Part shown: one piece after another, positions 7,163-10,875 of the stretch
How the letters are laid out: every line of letters starts with the position of its first letter
Position numbering within the stretch: the first letter of the stretch is position 1
Assembly (NCBI GenBank): GCA_938037185.1
Contig: CALHQK010000004.1
Coordinates: 1 to 10,875, forward strand
Direction: 5' to 3'
DNA: 10,875 nt
Source: an uncultured Riemerella sp.
GTDB taxonomy: Bacteria; Bacteroidota; Bacteroidia; Flavobacteriales; Weeksellaceae
Notes under the pieces: model-generated
Told to the model about the DNA's origin: nothing
Databases searched by the model: none
Seen by the model: only the letters and a program-made list of their open reading frames with translations
Program-made: the position numbers and the translations under genes

Positions 7163-7731
7163 TTTTACCTATTAGAGCTTATGGAGACCCTGTTCTTCGT
7201 AAGAAATGTAAAGATATTACGCCAGACTATCCAGAGTTGAAAACATTGATAGACAATATGTTTGAGACGATGTATGATGCTCATGGAATAGGTCTTGCAG
7301 CGCCGCAGATAGGCTTGGATATCAGACTTTTTGTGATTGATATCCGCCCATTGGCAGAGGATGAAGATTATTTGGATATTGCAGATAAGCTGAAGGATTT
7401 TAAGAAAGTTTTTATCAATGCAAGAATATTAGAGGAAAGCGGAAAGGAATGGAAATTCAATGAAGGATGCCTCAGCATACCAGATGTCCGCGAGGATGTT
7501 TCGCGAAAAGAAACGATTTTGATAGAATATTTGGATGAAAATTTCGTTAAACATACAGAAACTTTCTCTGACATGAGAGCGAGAGTTATCCAGCATGAAT
7601 ACGACCATATAGAGGGAATTTTGTTCACGGATAAACTCAGCGTTTTAAAGAAAAAAATAATCAAAGGAAAGCTTAACAAAATTAGCGAAGGAAATGTAAA
7701 TGTAGGCTATAAAATGCGATTTCCGAAGTAA
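7159..7731 (+). CDS. def: Peptide deformylase
   Basis: This cytoplasmic metalloenzyme removes the formyl group from the N-terminal methionine of new proteins. It has 190 residues, normal for the Bacteroidota form. All three family motifs are intact: GIGLAAPQ at 43-50, EGCLS at 102-106 with the metal ligand C104, and HEYDH at 146-150 with metal ligands H146 and H150 and catalytic E147. The acidic insertion before motif 2 (AEDEDYLDIADKLKDF, about 66-81) is common in this phylum. The ATG overlaps the ruvX stop by 4 bases, so translation is probably coupled and no separate promoter is needed. DUF5606 follows after 34 bases on the same strand, with no terminator between. Confidence 0.97.
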   Translation: MILPIRAYGDPVLRKKCKDITPDYPELKTLIDNMFETMYDAHGIGLAAPQIGLDIRLFVIDIRPLAEDEDYLDIADKLKDFKKVFINARILEESGKEWKFNEGCLSIPDVREDVSRKETILIEYLDENFVKHTETFSDMRARVIQHEYDHIEGILFTDKLSVLKKKIIKGKLNKISEGNVNVGYKMRFPK

Positions 7732-7765
7732 TTAAAGAATAAAAAATATAATAATAATTTAGAAT

Positions 7766-8182
7766 ATGCAATTAGAAAAAATTATTTCAATTTCTGGAAA
7801 ACCAGGGTTGTTTAAGTTGATTTCTCAGTTGAGAAATGGGTTTATTATAGAGGATGTGACTACACAGAAAAAAATAAGTATTTCTAACACCAGTCAAGTG
7901 AGTCTTTTGGATAATATATCTATGTATACCTTTGATAATGAGGTTCCTCTTTTTGATGTGTTTGAAAATATAGCAAAAAAAGAAGACTACAAAGCTACTA
8001 TTTCTCACAAATCTTCTTCTGAAGAGTTGAGAAGTTTCATGGCGGAAGTGCTTCCAAATTATGATGTTGAGAGAGTTTATGATTCAGATATTAAAAAACT
8101 AGTTCAGTGGTATAACATCCTTCAAAAAGCAGGATACATCACTCCGAACAGCTTTGTAAAAGCAGAGCAATCAGCAGAATAG
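7766..8182 (+). CDS. DUF5606 domain protein, conserved in Bacteroidota, function unknown
   Basis: The protein is 138 residues with no signal peptide or membrane segment, so it is probably cytoplasmic. The N-terminal half (LEKIISISGKPGLFKLISQ at 3-21, GFIIEDV at 25-31, QVSLLDNISMYT at 44-55) is the DUF5606 signature and has a short-strand pattern suggesting a small beta-barrel. The C-terminal half (about 86-125, SEELRSFMAEVLPNYD then VYDSDIKKLVQWYNILQKAG) is predicted helical. The last 13 residues are polar and probably disordered. I know of no established function. It lies 34 bases after def, has no TAnnTTTG box of its own, and is followed by a strong terminator, so it is most likely the third gene of ruvX-def. 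That suggests a link to translation or protein maturation, which is inference only. Confidence 0.85.
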   Translation: MQLEKIISISGKPGLFKLISQLRNGFIIEDVTTQKKISISNTSQVSLLDNISMYTFDNEVPLFDVFENIAKKEDYKATISHKSSSEELRSFMAEVLPNYDVERVYDSDIKKLVQWYNILQKAGYITPNSFVKAEQSAE

Positions 8183-8214
8183 TCATCAGCAGATGTTTGA
8201 TTAGTATAAATAAG

Positions 8215-8250
8215 CCTTTATTCGATTTTTTCGGAATAAAGGTTTTTTTT
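8215..8250 (+). terminator. Intrinsic terminator after DUF5606
   Basis: A perfect 9-bp stem pairs CCTTTATTC (8215-8223) with GAATAAAGG (8234-8242) around a 10-base loop, followed by eight T residues (8243-8250). It closes the ruvX-def-DUF5606 unit 32 bases after the last stop codon. Confidence 0.9.
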
Positions 8251-8266
8251 GTCTATAATTTTAAGT

Positions 8267-8274
8267 TAAATTTG
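8267..8274 (+). promoter_or_regulatory. -7 promoter element for mazG and the ABC membrane gene
   Basis: TAAATTTG matches TAnnTTTG, 17 bases before the mazG ATG and just downstream of a terminator. A TTG at 8249-8251 lies 15 bases upstream and may be a closely spaced -33 element; it overlaps the end of the terminator T-tract. Confidence 0.58.
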
Positions 8275-8291
8275 AGGAAAAATTCACAGAA

Positions 8292-9062
8292 ATGCATACA
8301 AAAACAGAAAAACAGGAAGCTTTTGGGAGGTTATTAGATATCATCGATGAACTGAGGGAGAAATGCCCTTGGGACAGAAAGCAGACGATGCAGAGTCTGC
8401 GACATTTCACACTGGAAGAAAGCTATGAACTGTCTGATGCCCTGCTGGAAGAGGATATGGATGAAATTAAAAAAGAACTGGGAGATGTCCTGATGCATTT
8501 GGTTTTTTATGCGAAAATAGGCTCAGAGAAGGGGAAATTTGATATCGTGGATGTTATCAATTCTCTTTGTGAAAAGCTGATTTACCGCCATCCGCATATT
8601 TATGGAGATGCCAAAGCAGATGATGCAGAAACGGTGAAACAAAATTGGGAAAAATTAAAACTAAAAGAAGGGAATAAATCTGTGCTTTCGGGCGTTCCGA
8701 GAGGGCTTCCTTCTATGATAAAGGCGTATAGAATACAAGACAAAGTGAGAGGCGTGGGGTTTGATTTTCCTAACGAAGCGGAGGCGTGGAAAAAAGTGGA
8801 AGAGGAGTTGTCAGAATTTCGTGCAGAGACCGAGAAGGAGAAAAAAGAAATGGAGCTGGGCGATGTTTTCTTTTCGTTGATAAATTATTCCAGAATTATA
8901 GGTTTAAATCCTGATAGTGCTTTGGAAAAAACCAATCTGAAATTTATTTCTCGTTTTCAGGAGATGGAAAAATTAGCCCAAGAGAGGAATTTGGTTTTGT
9001 CTGAAATGAGCCTAGAACAGATGGATGAACTCTGGGACGAAGCGAAGAAAAATAAAAATTAA
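8292..9062 (+). CDS. mazG: Nucleoside triphosphate pyrophosphohydrolase MazG
   Basis: This cytoplasmic all-alpha NTP pyrophosphohydrolase converts (d)NTPs to NMPs plus pyrophosphate. It sanitises the nucleotide pool and, in E. coli, affects the (p)ppGpp response. It has 256 residues, the normal two-domain length. The N-terminal MazG domain has CPWD at 25-28, the metal-binding EExxE at E42-E43-E46 and ELGD at 62-65, then the hallmark YRHPHIYGD at 98-106 and NWEKLK at 118-123. The C-terminal domain repeats the pattern, with EExxE at E171-E172-E175 and ELGD at 188-191, preceded by VGFDFP at 155-160. Both metal sites look intact. The start at 8292 gives the usual N-terminus and has a promoter box 17 bases upstream. 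The membrane-protein gene begins 7 bases after its stop, so the two are probably cotranscribed. Confidence 0.96.
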   Translation: MHTKTEKQEAFGRLLDIIDELREKCPWDRKQTMQSLRHFTLEESYELSDALLEEDMDEIKKELGDVLMHLVFYAKIGSEKGKFDIVDVINSLCEKLIYRHPHIYGDAKADDAETVKQNWEKLKLKEGNKSVLSGVPRGLPSMIKAYRIQDKVRGVGFDFPNEAEAWKKVEEELSEFRAETEKEKKEMELGDVFFSLINYSRIIGLNPDSALEKTNLKFISRFQEMEKLAQERNLVLSEMSLEQMDELWDEAKKNKN

Positions 9063-9069
9063 CTCTAGT

Positions 9070-9915
9070 ATGTGGAAGATTTTAAAAGACATCGCAAAGA
9101 AAAATAAGAGACAATTGTTTTTAACTTTTTTATTGGTTGCAATGGAAAATTTGATGGCAATTTTATATCCTCTTTTTGCAGGATTTGCGATTAATGCAGT
9201 AGTTAAAGGAGATGTTTTACATGCGCTATCTTATGCTGTTGTCGTTTTTGTTATGTGGACAATAGGAATGCTCAGAAGGCGTGTGGACACTCGGGTTTTC
9301 ACTAAAATCTATGCAGAAATGGCGGTGCCTATGATTATTAATCAAAGAAATAAAGGCAATGATGCTTCTGCGGTAGCGGCTCGTGTGGCTCTTTCTCGTG
9401 AGTTTGTTGATTTTTTTGAACTTCATCTACCAATATTCATCACCTCTTTGGTTTCTATTGTAGGGGCTCTCGTTATGCTTTTGTTTTTGGAAATTTGGGT
9501 TGGGATTTTAGGGTTGTTTATTATGTTTATTTTGGTTTTATGGATACCTCGTTTGGCTAAAATAAATGACAAATTATATTCAAAACTAAACAACCGATTA
9601 GAAAACGAGGTGTATTTGATAGAAAAAAATAAAATAGAACATCTCGAGAAACATTATAAATTTACGACAAAATTGAGAATATTGATTTCTAATAGGGAGG
9701 CTTTTGGTTATTTTTGTGTAGGGATTTTTGCAACAGCGTTGTTTGGATTGGCATTTGGGATTATGGCAACACAAGGCTATGAAAGTGCAGGGCACATCTA
9801 TTCTGTTACTACATATCTTTGGACTTTTGTGATTAGTCTGGATGATATGCCATCATTGATAGAACAATATTCTAAACTGAAAGACATAGGAAAGAGAATA
9901 GAGAATGAGGAATAA
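9070..9915 (+). CDS. ABC transporter six-transmembrane domain protein lacking an ATPase domain
   Basis: The protein is 281 residues with about six hydrophobic helices, near 16-40, 49-67, 117-137, 140-160, 211-233 and 243-257. The layout resembles the membrane half of type IV ABC exporters: an amphipathic basic start (MWKILKDIAKKNKRQ), RRRVDTRVFTKIYAEM in the first cytoplasmic loop (about 69-84), and a long charged segment at 161-208 between TM4 and TM5. No Walker A, signature or Walker B motif follows; the protein ends after IGKRIENEE, where an exporter would enter its nucleotide-binding domain. It best fits the stand-alone ABC_membrane_3-type family. I chose the ATG at 9070, 7 bases past the mazG stop. 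The earlier in-frame ATG at 9025 lies inside mazG and adds only a polar tail. No ATPase partner gene is adjacent. Function and substrate are unknown. The gene is very AT-rich compared with mazG. Confidence 0.75.
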   Translation: MWKILKDIAKKNKRQLFLTFLLVAMENLMAILYPLFAGFAINAVVKGDVLHALSYAVVVFVMWTIGMLRRRVDTRVFTKIYAEMAVPMIINQRNKGNDASAVAARVALSREFVDFFELHLPIFITSLVSIVGALVMLLFLEIWVGILGLFIMFILVLWIPRLAKINDKLYSKLNNRLENEVYLIEKNKIEHLEKHYKFTTKLRILISNREAFGYFCVGIFATALFGLAFGIMATQGYESAGHIYSVTTYLWTFVISLDDMPSLIEQYSKLKDIGKRIENEE

Positions 9916-9935
9916 AGCGAAGAAAAATCAAGGGA

Positions 9936-10430
9936 TTATTTAAGTTCTTCTAAATCAGTGATTAAATCTGCTACTTTGGTCAGGTAGAAAACATCGGTTT
10001 CGTCTAAAGTGTTGTAGTTTTCGCTGTCTACATCCAAAACACCCGTTACCTTTCCATTTTTGTTGAAAATAGGAATCACGATTTCTGATTTTGTGGCACT
10101 GCTGCATGCAATGTGTCCAGGGAATTTTTCTACATCGGGGACGAGCTGTGCTTTCTCTTCTTTCCATGCCGTTCCGCAGACTCCTTTTCCGTAGTTTATT
10201 CGGGTACAGGCAATTGGCCCTTGAAATGGAGCTAAAACTAAAACTTCATCTTTTACCCAATAAAATCCTACCCACCACCATCTGAAAGTTTGGTAAAGAG
10301 CCGCTGAAATGTTGGCTAAATTAGCAGTCAAATCTTTTTCCGTTTCGGTAAGAGCCAGTAATTGAGGGAGTAAGGCTTCATATTTTTCCTTTTTTGATGC
10401 TCCTTCAGGGATGTATAAATTCTCTGCCAT
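9936..10430 (-). CDS. msrC: Free methionine-(R)-sulfoxide reductase, GAF domain (fRMsr)
   Basis: This cytoplasmic enzyme reduces free methionine-R-sulfoxide to methionine, using thioredoxin-type reductants, as part of oxidative damage repair. It has 164 residues and forms a single GAF domain after a short helical lead (about 1-45). Three cysteines mark the catalytic family: C75 in GPIACTRI, C85 in GKGVCGTAW and C109 in HIACSSATKSEIVIPI. Their spacing of 10 and 24 residues is, as I recall, that of the E. coli enzyme (C84, C94, C118). WWWVGFYW at 51-58 and GVLDVDSE at 130-137 complete the substrate pocket region. The E. coli homologue was formerly called YebR. The gene faces the ABC membrane gene tail to tail with a 20-base gap and no clear terminator. 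It has its own -7 box upstream. Confidence 0.95.
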   Translation of the reverse strand: MAENLYIPEGASKKEKYEALLPQLLALTETEKDLTANLANISAALYQTFRWWWVGFYWVKDEVLVLAPFQGPIACTRINYGKGVCGTAWKEEKAQLVPDVEKFPGHIACSSATKSEIVIPIFNKNGKVTGVLDVDSENYNTLDETDVFYLTKVADLITDLEELK

Positions 10431-10462
10431 AGTAGTTATAATTTACGCATTAAAAATCTCCC

Positions 10463-10470
10463 CAAAATTA
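10463..10470 (-). promoter_or_regulatory. -7 promoter element for msrC
   Basis: On the minus strand this reads TAATTTTG, matching TAnnTTTG, 32 bases upstream of the ATG. The predicted leader of nearly 30 bases is the longest among the promoters in this window. No -33 TTG is evident. Confidence 0.48.
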
Positions 10471-10523
10471 GGGATTTTTTATAAAAATGAAATAAACTTT
10501 ATTTTTTTCTCATTAATTATTAG

Positions 10524-10531
10524 TAAGTTTG
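10524..10531 (+). promoter_or_regulatory. -7 promoter element for the exported beta-barrel-like protein
   Basis: TAAGTTTG matches TAnnTTTG, 18 bases before the ATG at 10550. It is divergent from the msrC promoter, with 53 AT-rich bases (10471-10523) between the two boxes. Confidence 0.58.
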
Positions 10532-10549
10532 AAAATTAAAATTTCAATT

Positions 10550-10875
10550 ATGAAAAAAGCAGTTAAATTATTAGGAATTACATTGTTTTTGGGATTAGGC
10601 TTGTCTAATCTCAATGCTCAGAAGCGAGGTTCAGGTTCTTATTATAACACAGGAATAGGTCTTCTCGTAGATGTAGGAGATGGATCTACTGCTGTAGGAC
10701 CTCATGTTAAGCATTTCTTTTCCAGAAATCATGCTGGAGAATTTGCGGTTTTATTTAGTTCAGGGGTAACACACCTCAATGCTATGTACCACTACCAAAG
10801 CCCATTTGGAGGCAATGCTAGAGGTTTGGCATGGTATTTAGGAATTGGGCCAGGGCTTAGTTTTGTAAAAGGAGG
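10550..10875 (+). CDS. Exported, probably outer-membrane beta-barrel protein, 3'-truncated by the window edge
   Basis: The frame is open from the ATG at 10550-10552 to the window end, giving 108 complete codons with no stop. Residues 1-24 form a clear Sec signal peptide (MKKAVKLLGITLFLGLGLS, ending NLNAQ with cleavage likely after Ala-Gln). The mature part starts with a short Ser/Gly/Tyr stretch. It then shows alternating hydrophobic and polar or aromatic segments separated by Gly/Asp/Asn turns (NTGIGLLVDVGDGS, GPHVKHFFSRNHAGEFAVLFSSGVTHL, AWYLGIGPGLSFV), the pattern of amphipathic outer-membrane strands. I infer a small porin-like or OmpW/OmpA-type barrel of the kind common in Flavobacteriia. 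The exact family cannot be decided without the C-terminal half. A promoter box precedes it at 10524. Confidence 0.7.
   Translation, partial: MKKAVKLLGITLFLGLGLSNLNAQKRGSGSYYNTGIGLLVDVGDGSTAVGPHVKHFFSRNHAGEFAVLFSSGVTHLNAMYHYQSPFGGNARGLAWYLGIGPGLSFVKG

Noticed and set aside
9025..9069. In-frame ATG at 9025 as the start of the ABC membrane gene
   Set aside because: It lies inside mazG and adds a 15-residue polar stretch. The ATG at 9070 begins a typical basic amphipathic N-terminus just after the mazG stop.
4615..10430. Idea of a dedicated methionine system linking metG, def and msrC
   Set aside because: The three genes lie in separate transcription units on different strands with ordinary genes between them. 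The shared theme is more likely coincidence.
10452..10480. Imperfect inverted repeat (AAAAATCTCCC with GGGATTTTTT) upstream of msrC
   Set aside because: The arms mismatch in the middle, it overlaps the predicted msrC promoter, and no transcript needs to end here. It is likely chance in AT-rich sequence.

Overview
The window comes from the chromosome of a low-GC Bacteroidota bacterium, most likely order Flavobacteriales and close to the Weeksellaceae (Chryseobacterium, Riemerella and relatives). Three things point there. The protein families are typical of the group: a Bacteroidota-type POT transporter, DUF4920, DUF5606, and a MetG with a fused C-terminal tRNA-binding domain. Start codons lack Shine-Dalgarno sequences. 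A TAnnTTTG -7 promoter element lies before every start that needs its own promoter. The genus is an inference; no rRNA or other marker is present.

Layout, left to right. The 3' part of a POT peptide transporter (+) ends at a strong hairpin terminator. Next is a two-gene unit (+) of exported proteins, a thioredoxin-fold protein followed by a DUF4920 protein, closed by a hairpin shared with the convergent gene. Three genes then run on the minus strand: an OFA-type MFS transporter, a secreted YceI-family protein and methionyl-tRNA synthetase (metG). Divergent from metG is ruvX-def-DUF5606 (+), where ruvX and def overlap by 4 bases, and it ends in a terminator. mazG and an ABC-type six-helix membrane protein without an ATPase domain form the next + unit. 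It runs tail to tail into msrC (free methionine-(R)-sulfoxide reductase, minus). The window ends inside a gene for a small exported, probably outer-membrane, protein (+).

The content is mostly housekeeping. It covers translation (metG, def), Holliday junction or RNA processing (ruvX), nucleotide-pool sanitation (mazG), methionine repair (msrC), uptake (two MFS-fold transporters) and envelope proteins. Methionine recurs in metG, def and msrC, but they lie in separate transcription units, so I read no dedicated pathway into this. I see no rRNA, tRNA, insertion sequence, phage gene, CRISPR array, toxin-antitoxin pair or biosynthetic cluster. No intergenic stretch exceeds about 145 bases.

I did not find a convincing new multi-gene system. 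The points most worth a second look are the promoter layout (ruvX appears nearly leaderless, and three apparent upstream TTG starts are really part of promoter boxes), the orphan ABC membrane half, the thioredoxin/DUF4920 cysteine pair, and DUF5606 beside def.
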